From contig CANTUQ010000055.1 of NCBI GenBank assembly GCA_947683425.1, positions 20,392,001 through 20,456,000 of the forward strand: 64,000 bases of DNA, in the 5' to 3' direction. This stretch comes from Excoecaria cochinchinensis. Lineage: Eukaryota > Streptophyta > Magnoliopsida > Malpighiales > Euphorbiaceae. The notes under the pieces were generated by a model. That model was not told the DNA's origin. It did not search any database and saw nothing but the letters and a program-made list of their open reading frames with translations. Positions 38,918 to 48,428 of the stretch are shown here, in pieces (the stretch's first letter is position 1; every line of letters begins with the position of its first letter). The position numbers were made by a program, and so were the translations under genes.

Positions 38918-39188
38918 AGTGGATAGTTAGGCATGCCTAATAGAGTCCAGTTAGCTGCAGCCCTTTGGACGTTTGGACCCTGATCAGGTCCCCCGTTTGG
39001 TTCCTTGCGAACCCTTTATGTGTGCGGATCTTCGCGATCCTTTTTAATGTGTTTGGATCTTGTTTAAGATCCCCCTCAGGAAAATATTTCTATTGTGACA
39101 AAATAAAATGGTTTTCGATTCGTACCCGTAAGGTACCCTTTGGCCGATTTGTACCCATAAGGTACTATCAGTTCACTCGTTATCCACT
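38918..39188 (+). repeat. hairpin chain closed by AGTGGATA/TATCCACT (E5)
   Basis: Arms at 38918-38925 and 39181-39188. Inside, in order: TTAGGCATGCCTAA (38927-38940), GCTGCAGC (38954-38961), GGACCCTGATCAGGTCC (38975-38991), GGTTCCTTGCGAACC (38999-39013), GGATCTTCGCGATCC (39026-39040), GGATCTTGTTTAAGATCC (39055-39072), GTACCCGTAAGGTAC (39122-39136) and GTACCCATAAGGTAC (39151-39165). Confidence 0.85.
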
Positions 39189-40090
39189 ATTGTGAGTCAG
39201 CAAGTGCCTTGTTGTTTTGCTTTGAAATAACTATAAGAATGTGACACCCGTATGAACATAGTAATGATTTGAGGAATCAGTTTATATGTACATGAACGCA
39301 GATTTCAGCTTCAGAATGTATGCCTTTATATTGTAAGCATGATTGGATATCTAGCACCATTATCCGCACTTGTCATGTGTTGTGTTATAAGTTTCAGAAT
39401 GCTTTGAATGTGATTCGACTAATGTATTTATTTATGTGACTCATGCATGGTTTTGTTTATATAAGCATGTGAACCGAAGCAGTTGTGGCTGTAAGTATTT
39501 AAGATTTAACTGGACTTTCTGCATGGTGATGATATGAATGTGATGTTATGTGAGTATGCCTTCAGTCTCCGCTATTAGAGTGTTTTCAGCATGATATTTT
39601 AGATATTAGAGTTGCGCAGCGGTTATGTGGTGCTTTGGATGTCGTCTCTTGGATTTTGGCTAGTGTGTGTATAGCATGTCAAAGTATCTTAGATAGCTAG
39701 TATTCTCAACATGATGATTGGGTGCGTTATTATATGGTAATTGTGTCGCTTTTGATTGGGTTGTCAGTTCATGCATGGGTATTTGGTTATGACTTTTGCA
39801 TGTGGGGATCTCTTGTGACTTCGTACTGTAAGTTTGATACCATTGTAGGTTTATGCATGTGTTATTGTATGTAGTTCTGCAAGATGAGACTTGTATCGTA
39901 TATTGTATTATGTCTGTTTGGCCTATTCTTGACATAAGTATATAGTTATGGTTATGAGTTTTCGAATTAATGCCTTTACCATGCAAGCCTGATTATATAT
40001 GTATTCTGAATGCTGCATTTGCCATTGTGAATGTGTTATGCCTTGGCGACCATTGTGAATGGCCGTCCATATTCTTGTGTGTTCTCCCCA

Positions 40091-40130
40091 CTAAGCGTTT
40101 ATCGCTTAGCATGGATTTCCTTTCCGTGCA
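40091..40130 (+). repeat. twin hairpin near the LTR 3' end (E5)
   Basis: CTAAGCG..CGCTTAG is followed directly by GCATGG..CCGTGC, about 430 bp before the LTR end. The first base pair change (C to T in GCATGG) leaves a G-U wobble in RNA. Confidence 0.8.
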
Positions 40131-41587
40131 GGTGGCAGGTTTGGTTCAGTTTGAGTCGCTCATCTGCAAGGTCGGCCACGTAGGAGTTAGAAGTTTTGTA
40201 TTTTGTTCAGCTCCTGTACTTCAGTTTTTGTATTTCTGTATTATTGTATTTAAGTAATTATATGTAGGAATCTTGAAATTACTTTTGGGAAATGTAAACG
40301 TTAGTATGTTTTTATGTTAAGTTATTCCTTTGTTTTATCATTCGCTTTATGCTTCCGCTTAGTGCCTGTGTGTGTGTGAGTTATTGCATGATCAGTCTGT
40401 GCCCGCAAGTTAAGTCAAGTTTTTAATTAACCCGTATTTTTGTATGTATGTTATGTATGAATGTATGCTTCCGCGTTGTGCATGTACATATCTGTGTGAG
40501 TGAGCATCGGGTAGCGCGCCTGTCGGCGTCCTTCCAATGAGGGCGGCGATGGGGGTGTTACATAAATTGTATGCATATACTTAATATTTTATGCCTTGGA
40601 TAGGTAAATTTGGTAGTCACCACTGAGCGTAAGCTTAACGCGTTGTTTACCCTCGCACAAGTCAAGAGATAGAAGTCAAGCAATAATCATAAATGTTCTA
40701 AAGGATATTTATTGGATGGGAGACATGACAAGAAGGCAATAATGATACATTTTTGGGAATAAGTAACTTGAATTCCATTTTTAGTTGGCATGTACGCTAT
40801 ATAGATAATTAGAATACTATTATAGCAATGAGTTTGTATCGGACAATTATTTATAGTTGATAGTTTGAAGTATTAATATTATATCTTTGTATTTTGTATA
40901 TTTGAATTAGGTATTGAGAGCAGATGATATATGTAAATTATTATATTTGATGTGTGTGATTGGACTAAAAAAAATGGAGGATTTGAAAACTTGTGTTGGA
41001 GTTTGTATTGGAGTAGGGTGAGGTGACTCAAGAGAAAGGGGGTCTATGAGTGAGGTGACCGACGGGTGTCGATGAAATAGATGACCCGTCGATCACCACT
41101 ATCTCCGAAAATAAACAGTAAACTCTCTTTTTCAGAGCCAAAATGGGTTTTTATCACACAATGAGATGAAAAAAAAATCAAAATAAAGAAAAGTGAAAGC
41201 AAAAAAAACCAAAAGAACAACAAAAATAATGAATAAAGATGAATTAATACGGAGAATGAGTCCGGAATATTTACTCTCAGATAATATTTTAGTGAGATTT
41301 TTGGTGTCGATTAGAGTCCCGCACATTCCACGAGAAATGAAATGAAAGGTCAGGAAAGAGGAAAATAGATTGTTTCCTTCTTAACCCTTCAAAAAAGATT
41401 GACTTTGGAATCAAAAACTCAAAGAAAACAAATTAGTTTTAGTTCCTTTTTAATGGATTGATCCTCAAATTAAAAGAAATTTCTTGATGTGTGTGTTTGC
41501 TGGAAGAGAGAGAAAACGCGCTTGAATTTTGGCAGATTTTCCCCTTTTGAAAATTTTTGGAACCCTTTTTAAGAGGAAATTCAAAGC

Positions 41588-41594
41588 TTTTATA
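41588..41594 (-). promoter_or_regulatory. TATA box of the E8 LTR
   Basis: TATAAAA on the minus strand within GGCCTATAAAAGC, about 15 bp after the last CCGACGGGCGTCGG dyad. This is the same array-then-TATA layout as in E6. Confidence 0.75.
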
Positions 41595-41607
41595 GGCCAG
41601 GGCCGAC

Positions 41608-41840
41608 CGACGGGCGTCGGATATGGCGACGGGCTTCGGAAGAATACTTCTGACATAAGGATTCATCCGACGGCCCTGCCATTTCCACCGACGGGCATCG
41701 GAGAGGTTGCGTGCTCCGGGAAACCAGGTGGCATGCTCCAAAAGAAGCGGATCTGTCCGACGAGCGTCGGAAAAACCATGGGCCGTCTGTGACCCTAAGC
41801 GACAGGTTGGCCTCCCACAGATGGGCTTGCCGTCTGTCGA
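41608..41840. repeat. inverted-repeat array, CCGACG/CGTCGG type (E8 LTR)
   Basis: Dyads include CCGACGGGCGTCGG (41608-41621), CCGACGGGCATCGG (near 41688-41701) and CCGACGAGCGTCGG (41757-41770). There are longer-range partners such as CCGTCTGT..ACAGACGG-like pairs at 41779-41840. One further dyad lies outside at 41069-41095. Confidence 0.8.
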
Positions 41841-42029
41841 GGAAAACATACCTTTTTGACTCAAAAATTTCCCGTTTTTTCCCCCTCTGCCTACGAAAGG
41901 TGAAAAGACTCATTTCTCGTGGAGCACGGGACTAAAACCTCCCAATCCAGACCGTTTGTTCAGGCTCGGATACCGATTTCATTATAGAGTAATCTCTGAT
42001 CCGGACCGGTCCTGGACGCGATGCCTACA

Positions 42030-42044
42030 GTTGCCCCCAGTTTT
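42030..42044 (-). other. E8 polypurine tract
   Basis: On the minus strand AAAACTGGGGGCAAC directly precedes the LTR start TGTAGG. Confidence 0.65.
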
Positions 42045-42149
42045 GGGGAAACTAGTGCACAAGCGCCTAGATGAGCCAAAACTCAGAGAAAGGACAGAAA
42101 GGAAGAAAGCGTACCTATGGCGGTTCTCACCTTCCGTGCCTTTTGCCAG

Positions 42150-42700
42150 GTAGACCTCGTCTCAGTCTATTCGGCGATGTGAAGATATCCCTATCGGTCT
42201 CGTTTCGACCTGTAGGTGTTGGTGAGATGTGGCATCCTCTAGCCACGACCTCGATATGAAGAGCAGTGTTTCTCTAACCACAACTTCTGCTTCTGCTGGC
42301 CTCGTCTCGGCTTGCGCAGTGTTGAAGAGATGTAGCACCCTCTGACTACAAACTCGGTGTGAAGAGCAGTGTTTTTCTAACCGCAGCTTCGATTATTCCT
42401 GCTGGCCTCGTCTCGGCTCGCGCAGTGTGGAGGAGATGTAGCACTCTCTGACTACAAACTCAGTGTGAAGAGCAGTGTTTTTCTAACCACAGCTTCGATT
42501 GTTCCTGCTGGCCTCGTCTCGGCTCACGCAGTGTGGAGGAGATGTAGCACTCTCTGACTACAAACTCGGTGTGAAGAGTAGTGTTTTTCTAACCGCAGCT
42601 TCGATTGGTGAGAAGCGCTACTCTCTGACCACAGTCTCGAGGTGAAGAGTAGTATTCTCTAACTACAGCTTCGATTGTTGAAGTTCCCTTGCTAACCTCC
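42150..42700 (-). repeat. tandem ~106-bp repeats in the E8 3' UTR
   Basis: The block GCTGGCCTCGTCTCGG starts at 42295, 42401 and 42507, exactly 106 bp apart. Shorter degenerate copies flank it (42150-42290 and 42610-42700). Each unit includes CTCTGACTACAAACTC and GTGAAGAGCAGTG. Tandem repeats in the 3' UTR are usual in Tat/Ogre elements. From 42700 to 43222 I see only AT-rich untranslated sequence. Confidence 0.85.
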
Positions 42701-43222
42701 ATCCGATCTGCAAGGTGCGTAGCACTCTCTGGCTGCCGCGTGAACTGTGAGATAAGGTACTCTCTGACCGTAATCTCGATCTTGTAGAGGAGGAGACCTC
42801 GCTAGGTTCCCCGTTCCAAGAAGACATGAATCTTAGGCGCCCTTGTTCGGACTTCTAATCGATGCTTGTGTTCGGATCGATGTTTCTCTGTACATGTGTG
42901 ATAAAAGGTTTTATCAATTCATGTTTGAGTTGTTATCCTTTAATATATCTATGAATGGCGTGGTTTTGCTTTATCTACCATGTCATGTTTCATTTCAGAT
43001 TCCTTTTTCTTTCGCTTTGTTAAGCTGTTATTTTTCAAGTCTGGGTTATCTTTTGTTATTATTTCCCTTCATGTTGTTATTTTGACACGTGAGAAAATGT
43101 GAATGTATCGTAAATGAATGTATGAATGTACAAAACTGAAAAAAAAAAGTTTTTCACTAGAAATATCCTCTTTTGTACAATGTATATACAAAGTAGAAAT
43201 ACAAAACATGGCTCCCTGAATA

Positions 43223-45232
43223 TCAGAGGGGCGGGTAGTCGGAGGGCTCCTCATCAGGATCCTCATCATCTGATATGTGCACTGTCCCTGGCGGAGGTGG
43301 AGGTGGAGCTGGCCGTGCCAGAGGTGGAGGCTGAGCCGTGGAGGGTCCTGCCTCAGCATCATGGGTCCGTCTGAACCTGATCTAAGCGTAGCCATCCAAG
43401 AAGGACTGGGTGCAAGTCCTCATGAACTCTAAAGTCTCTGAGACTGTGCCTCCTAACTTCTTGAATGCCTGGCTCATCTGAATGGTCTGCTCACTGCCGG
43501 CCCTCCTCATCTACTCTAGGTGCTGCTCTATCTGCTCCCTAAACTCCCTCATGGTCTGAGACAAGGGAGGAAGGATCCCCTCTATCGCCTGAACCCGAGA
43601 TCTCAGGGAGTCGAGTGACTCATCGATCATCTGTAGAGTCATATCAACTCTCTGAGACGCCTGATCCTGGGACGTCCTCAGATCATGAGTGAGCTACTGC
43701 CTAAGCTCCCTCTGGCCCTGGGTAATCTGCTCTATCAGCCTCACTTGCTCGTCTCTGAAGGCCTCCACAACCTAAGCCTGCTCTCGCATTGTGTGCTCAA
43801 TAAAGCCGGCCTGCTCCTAAGCCAACCGCTCTATCATGTGGGACTACTCCTGAATAGCAGCCTGCTGACTGTCCAACCTCTCCTGTAAAGCTCTGTCTCT
43901 CTCATCCTATCGTCGCTCGAAGGCGGCGAACATAGCAATGAGTAGCTGGGAGAAATCAGGCTGTGCTGGCTGCTGCTGCGGTGGCTCTGGCGGTGGGGCT
44001 GTGGAGGTGGATGCCCCTGGATCGCCTCGGAAATATGGTTGATACCTCTCGGGGGGCTCGTGGGTAGACCTCTGTACCCTGATGCTCTGCGACGGGACAG
44101 GAGTCGGTGCTCTGGATGCCGATGAAGCGCCAAAAAGCTCATCCATAGTGAACTCCATGTCGAAATCCGATGGAGCCCTGGGCTGCTCCTGCTGTGGTGG
44201 CGGTGGCACAGTCTGGGGCTGAGGCTAGGGAGGCTGAGGAGGCTGTTGCTAAGGCTCGGGCTCGGGCTCTGGCTAAGGAGGCTACTGCTCCAGCTGAGGA
44301 GGCTGAGGAGACTAAGGAGGCTGCGGCTCTGGCTGCTCCGGGTCTGGACCCAAAGGTGGAAGAGAGAAAACCTGCCTAGTCTCGTGGATGGACAGCAATC
44401 TGTAAGCCTCTGCCTGTCCTGACACCTACGAGATCATCCACATCTACACTGGTGCTACGGGATCCACATGTATCCCCTCATCTAGGGGTCCTCTCAGCCT
44501 GTCTGGGGCGACTCCTAACCCCAAAAGCAGACGAGTGATGACTCCTCCCATTATAACCACTGGCATCAGTCCTCTGCCAACTCTGACCAAGTTAGCCAAG
44601 ATCTCATGGCTAACATGGAGGCACTGGCCTACCACCATAGCCCAGAGGCTCCAGATCTCTGCCGCATTAAGTGACCCTGGATTACCAGCTCGACCAAGGT
44701 AGGAACTGGATAGCACTCTGTGCAGGTACCGGAGTGCCTGAGACACCAGTACGGTGCTCTTCGCTGTATCATGATCATACAGCACTCCCGGTAAGGCAAT
44801 GGCCGCCCAGTGGGTGCGTCACACCACTCGCCGTGGGATCTCGACCCCCTCCTCTCTGGGAAGCCCCATGGCCTGCGCAAACCTTTGCCTGGTAATACTA
44901 AAATGCTAGCCATCAAACCAGAACTGGACCACCCCTGGCTCGGTATCTGATCTCTGAAAATCGCCATAACATAGGGTGGATAGGACCTGGCGAGTAGCCT
45001 CTGGGAAGGTCTGGAAAGCAGGGTCAAGGAACTCTATCCATCCGGTGCCCTCAACAAGCATGTCGACCTCCGGGGCCATCCCTAGGGCCTCTAGGAACGG
45101 CCGGGACACAAAGCAGCTAGCCCTAATCTCCACCTGAGCCAGCGCTCTGTATCTCTGAGCTGACTCACCGTCCATCCAACCCGGAACCACGACCTCGGGC
45201 TGGGCCTATGGTGCTCTGCGTCTAGGAGGCAT
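43223..45232 (-). pseudogene. E8 env-like / additional ORF, 669-codon frame riddled with TAG stops
   Basis: From ATG 45232 (M-P-P-R-R-R) to TGA 43223 the frame has no frameshift I can find but 17 internal stops: 16 TAG (for example 45206-45208, 44284-44286, 43907-43909, 43511-43513, 43382-43384) and one TGA (44819-44821). The N-terminal third carries VVQFWFDG and RQRFAQAMGLP, matching the FWLDG region of the E6 env-like ORF. The middle is Pro/Gln/Glu-rich, with most stops where Gln is expected. The C-terminal ~200 codons are Gln/Glu/Arg-rich with heptad spacing (coiled-coil candidate), then a Pro-rich acidic tail (HISDDEDPDEEPSDYPPL). A splice acceptor (TTTTGCAG) abuts the start. The name is positional; no envelope features are seen. 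Confidence 0.75.
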
Positions 45233-45233
45233 C

Positions 45234-45944
45234 CTGCAAAAGAAATGTTAGATGGCAAAAATTTGACAAAACAGGCATTATTAGGCTCGTTTTCGAGGTG
45301 AAAGCCCATTTAGGCCTCACCCGGGCAATAACGGTACGAATACGAGGTAAAAAAATAGATAATAAATGAACAGGGGCGAACGTCCTGTCAAGGGATGTTG
45401 CCCAGCATGCTTCGCACATATCAAAAGCAAAAGGAACATGTAATTGGCGTGGAAATATTTAAAGCGAATAAAAATGGGCTTTCTAGACCCCAAGGCATGC
45501 ATTATACACAAAAATATTCAATTTTAGAATAAAAAATGAAAATTTGGGCAGCACCCCGGCAAGAGTGTGCCCAACCCCCTGCATAAAAAGGCATCAAACC
45601 AGGCCTCAGGCCTCAACAACAACAATATATATGTATAAATGGGACACACCCGGTAAGAGTGTGCCCCCAACAACACAATATAATGGCCTCAGGCCTCAAA
45701 AATACAACATACGCTCTGGAAAGCCTATTTCTAAGGCAACAAAAGTATAGAAAAGCTCTATTTCTATGTGATCATGCAAAAGTTTAGATTAGTTGCACTA
45801 CAAAATACTAAAGAAAAAAAGCGGGCAGCATTCTCCCTAGATTTTTAAGGTATCTAAAGCATTCTAGCCATTTCCAAGGCTAAAGGAAGAAGAAGGAATG
45901 AAGAAATAAATTGAATTAAATAAAAAAGTAGTTATTTTACTTAC
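45234..45944 (-). other. predicted intron before the E8 env-like ORF (711 nt)
   Basis: Minus-strand donor CTTCAA|GTAAGT at 45944 and acceptor TTTTGCAG ending at 45234. Splicing would place the leader two bases before ATG. Size, donor and position match the intron of E6. Confidence 0.6.
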
Positions 45945-46087
45945 TTGAAGTCGTGAAAAGTGTAGAAAACTGAAGAAAAATGATTGTCCGAGCGTCTGGT
46001 GAGTGGAGAACTCGAAAAGATGAAGAAATTGCAAGAAAAAGGAGAAAGAATGCTTGAAAATGTAGAAAAAAAATGCAAAGGAACCAT

Positions 46088-46345
46088 TTTTGAGAGGGGG
46101 AGTGAAAGTGACAGCGCCGCTGGTCCGTCTGTCACTCGCCCTTGTATAGAGTTTCATGACCGACGGGCTGGGTGTCTGTAGGAGCGACGGACTGGCTGCC
46201 CGTCTGTCGTTCCCCATTCCCCAATTAATGTGAAATGAATGCGCGTGATTAATGCTATGCTGACGTATGCATCTGCCAGGTGGATCTTTACCGACAGGCA
46301 GGCCGTCTCTTGGGAGAGACGGGTAGGCCATCGGTGACGTCTTTC
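46088..46345. promoter_or_regulatory. inverted-repeat array between two divergent E8 ORFs
   Basis: It holds ACGGGC/GCCCGT, GACGG/CCGTC and CGTCTGTC/GACAGACG-type halves: 46129-46208, with further pairs to 46340, including CCGTCTCTTGGGAGAGACGG (46303-46322). On its plus side TATAAAT at 46346-46352 precedes the ORF at 46424. On its minus side a leader, a splice donor (45944) and the env-like ORF follow. It is therefore placed as a bidirectional promoter. It is also the same dyad type as the E8 LTR array. Confidence 0.55.
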
Positions 46346-46352
46346 TATAAAT
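46346..46352 (+). promoter_or_regulatory. TATA box of the plus-strand additional ORF
   Basis: TATAAAT 72 bp upstream of ATG 46424, directly after the inverted-repeat array. Confidence 0.6.
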
Positions 46353-46423
46353 TCTTCCAAAAATTTTGCTCCTTTTGTGTCTCTTCATTTTCCCAACATC
46401 TTGAGCTCTTTATTCTTCTCATA

Positions 46424-47349
46424 ATGTCTTCCTCTCTAGTCCAAAGAATGCACCGCATCCTAGATGACAAACACACTTGGGAAAAAGGCGCCCTTCCCTC
46501 TCTGTCTCGGCTAAACTATCTGCGTCGAGTCAAAGTTGATCAGAACCTTCTTCTGGCGGCGACCCACTTCTGGAACCCCCGGTTTCACGTCTTCCAGTTC
46601 ACTTATCAGGAGTTGTGCCCCTGCCTGAGGAGTTAGCTGCCATTCTGGGAGCCTGGTTCCCACCTAACGCTCTGCCCTGCGTCCCCCATTGCGGCCTACT
46701 CCAGACTCGGGACATAGCTATGGCTCTCGGCATATCTTCTTCTGAGGCCATCCGGCTGATTTCTCCAGGCTCTTCCTTTACTTTGGAGCCACTGATCGAG
46801 GCTCTAGATCAGTTCACTAGCATCCCCACTTACCGGGTAAGCATCATATTACTGTTTTGCATGATGAACTTTCTCACCATTGTTCCAGGGGGTTTGACAG
46901 GTGATCCTCGCCTGTTCGGAGTTCTGAGCGACTTTCATCGGGGATCATCACCCTTCCCACTTATTCTTGCTGAGACCATTCTGGGCTTAGACGCTGTGAG
47001 CTCTGGATCCACCACTACCTTTACCGGCAGCCCCTTATTGCTCCAGGTACATCATTATTTTAAAGGTAGTGCGTCCCTTATGGATTTTCACGCTAGCTTT
47101 TCTTAGCGGGAGGTGCGTCTTTTCGGATTTTCACACAACCCTGTGCCTTATTTTTGCCTGAAGTAAACCCTACTTACTCCAACGGCTTTTTTTTTTCTTT
47201 TTTTCTCTTTTTTTTCTTTTCCTCCTTTTTTTTTCTTTTTTTCTTTTTTTTTTCAGATCTAGCTGCAAGAGAAATTGAGGATGCTGTCTGAGCCACCTCC
47301 TCAAGTTATTCCACAGTATTCGCCGAGCCATTTCCTTCCGCATCGATGA
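46424..47349 (+). pseudogene. E8 antisense additional ORF, plant-mobile-domain-like (DUF7745 type)
   Basis: It starts M-S-S-S-L at 46424, antisense to pol. It is read in two frames: residues to ELCP (about 46615), then PEELAAILGAW onward, so one frameshift. The motifs ATHFWNPRFHVFQFTYQEL, a PL-ILAETI-GLD block and GSPLLLQ are those of the plant-mobile-domain-like protein found as an extra ORF in Tat/Ogre elements. After LLLQ there is a GT at 47047, and after a long T-rich tract an acceptor TTTCAG at 47251-47256. Exon 2 (47257-47349) reads I-stop-LQEKLRML, where a Trp is expected at the TAG. The C-terminus is cut where the truncated integrase begins. Function unknown. Confidence 0.65.
47047..47256 (+). 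other. predicted intron in the antisense additional ORF (210 nt)
   Basis: CAG|GTACATC donor, then a polypyrimidine tract of about 70 nt (47187-47255) and CAG|ATC. The two sides join in phase 0 and restore family-like sequence on both sides. Confidence 0.6.
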
Positions 47350-47975
47350 CTGTGTGAATGTGCCACTGTTGGTAAAGGCATTACCAGATTTGGCGAGCTA
47401 TCAGATGACGACATCAGCATCAGGGAGTATCTGTGCCCATTGGATACCGTGGGGCAAATCTCTCCAATGATATCTATTCCCCAAGCAGCGAAAGGCCAAG
47501 GAGATGTCAGGTTGTGTAGCTCTGATACTGGCAGATGTCTCAAGTCTACGTATTGTTGGCACAACTGGCATTGCTTGACATATTTCGAGCAGTCATTGTC
47601 CATCGTAAGCCAATAGAAGCCTTGTCTCATGATCTTCTTAGCCAGAGTTAAGCCGTTCATGTGAGCCCCACAGACGCTTGCATGGGTCTCCTTCATCACC
47701 TTGCGGGCTTCTTTTCCATTTAAGCACCTGAGCTGAATCTCGTCTGCCTGTCTCTTGTACAACACTCCTTCCAAGGATATAAACTGAGCAGATAGTTTCC
47801 GGATCATCCTCTGGTCTTTCTCAGTAGCTTCCTCTGGAAACTTATTGTTTTCCAAATAATTCATAATGTCAAAGTACTATGGTTTCCCATCCATCACTTC
47901 TACTTCCATTACAGGCTTGATCTCAAAGCTGGGCTTCTCAGAACTTGAAATCAGCACTGGTTTCATAGCTACCCC
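47350..47975 (-). pseudogene. E8 integrase, truncated
   Basis: In frame with the upstream pol. The HHCC zinc finger is present: H..H in HASVCGAHMNG and C..C in CQLCQQ. It is followed by the first catalytic Asp in WGIDIIG near 47455. After SNGHRYSL similarity stops and the other DDE residues are missing, so the 3' half of integrase is deleted and the end fuses to the antisense ORF. Stops at 47976-47978 and near 47879 break the frame. Confidence 0.85.
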
Positions 47976-48428
47976 TTAAGGATTATCCCATATCGACACT
48001 AGGGTTGCCAACGCATCAGCTAGACAATTCTCATCTCTTGGCACGAAGTTGAAAGTGCAGGTTTCAAACTGCCCACATACATCATTCAAATATTCAACGT
48101 AGGGTACCAGCCGTTCTTCCTTTACAGCCCACTCTCCTCGGATCTGATTAATCACCAAGGATGAGTCACCGAAAACTTCTACATTCTTTGCCCCCAACGC
48201 AGCTAAAGCTTCCAATCCGAAAGTGCATGCTTCATATTCGGCTTCATTGTTCGTTGCTTTGTACCTCAGTTTCTTGGCTAGAGGGAGTTTCTCATTATCT
48301 GGGGTTGTCAAAATAATTCCAACTCCGGCCCCCTTGTTATTCACTGCCCCGTCGAAGTGTAACTGCCATCCTTGGACAGAAATCGCGACTATGCTCTCAT
48401 CCGGAAAAGTGAACTCGGGAGTGTCTCC
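47976..48428 (-). pseudogene. E8 second (archaeal-type) RNase H
   Basis: Four catalytic acidic residues are present: Asp in HFDGAV, Glu in EAEYEA, Asp in FGDSSL and Asp in ADALA. An additional RNase H domain of this type after the ordinary RNase H is characteristic of the Tat lineage. The domain itself is uninterrupted but bounded by stops at 48429 (TAA) and 47976 (TAA). In an intact element it would be part of the pol polyprotein. Confidence 0.88.

Larger units (their letters stand above)
19481..40562 (+). mobile_element. E5: solo LTR (4.1 kb net), interrupted by E6
   Basis: It starts TGTCACACCCC at 19481 and ends GGGGGTGTTACA at 40562, with TAAAT directly on both sides. Net sequence is 19481-20545 plus 37514-40562, a single LTR without internal region, hence a solo LTR left by LTR-LTR recombination. 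It is the same family as E9 in the opposite orientation (compare 19481-19540 with the complement of 58860-58918). It carries a TTC microsatellite (20036-20064), an inverted-repeat array (37616-38014), a hairpin chain (38918-39188) and the twin hairpin (40091-40130). ORFs at 19906-20266 are LTR sequence. Confidence 0.88.
4888..41018 (+). mobile_element. E3: long-LTR non-coding element (LARD-like), both LTRs interrupted
   Basis: The left LTR is 4888-14702 minus E4 (about 4.34 kb net). The internal region is only 14703-15994. The right LTR starts at 15995 and is interrupted by E5. It is last recognisable at about 41018, where it lacks the final ~430 bp found in the left LTR (14270-14702). The LTRs start TGTAAC and end GTGTTACA. 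A near-match to the initiator tRNA-Met primer site and a purine tract preceded by cgaggacgaaatt place it near Tekay/Del-type chromoviruses. It has no gag or pol and fits a large retrotransposon derivative mobilised in trans. Confidence 0.8.
15995..41018 (+). repeat. E3 right LTR (interrupted by E5, 3' end lost to E8)
   Basis: 15995-19480 and 40568-41018 match the left LTR. E5 sits between TAAAT duplications (19476-19480, 40563-40567). Similarity to the left LTR stops after GAGTAGGGTGA (41011-41021), where E8 sequence begins. The simplest reading is that E8 inserted here and the rest of this LTR lies beyond the window. Confidence 0.8.
41019..42029 (-). repeat. E8 3' LTR (~1 kb)
   Basis: On the minus strand it begins TGTAGGCATCGCG after the purine-rich AAAACTGGGGGCAAC and ends near 41019-41025. 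It has an array of CCGACG/CGTCGG dyads (41608-41840), a TATA box downstream of it (41594-41588) and a long inverted repeat (41308-41340 against 41907-41935). The exact 3' end is uncertain by five bases. Confidence 0.75.

Noticed and set aside
38918..39188. tRNA-like or other known structured RNA gene
   Set aside because: No acceptor stem with CCA, no A or B box at the right spacing, and too many hairpins. Kept only as an LTR structure.
44170..44379. Plus-strand Ala/Glu-rich ORF
   Set aside because: It is the antisense of the Pro/Gln-rich part of the E8 env-like frame.
43223..45232. Recoded genetic code or amber suppression, because of 16 in-frame TAG codons
   Set aside because: Neighbouring pseudogenes of the same element also carry TGA and TAA stops, frames end in TGA normally, and CHG deamination explains TAG from CAG without a new code.
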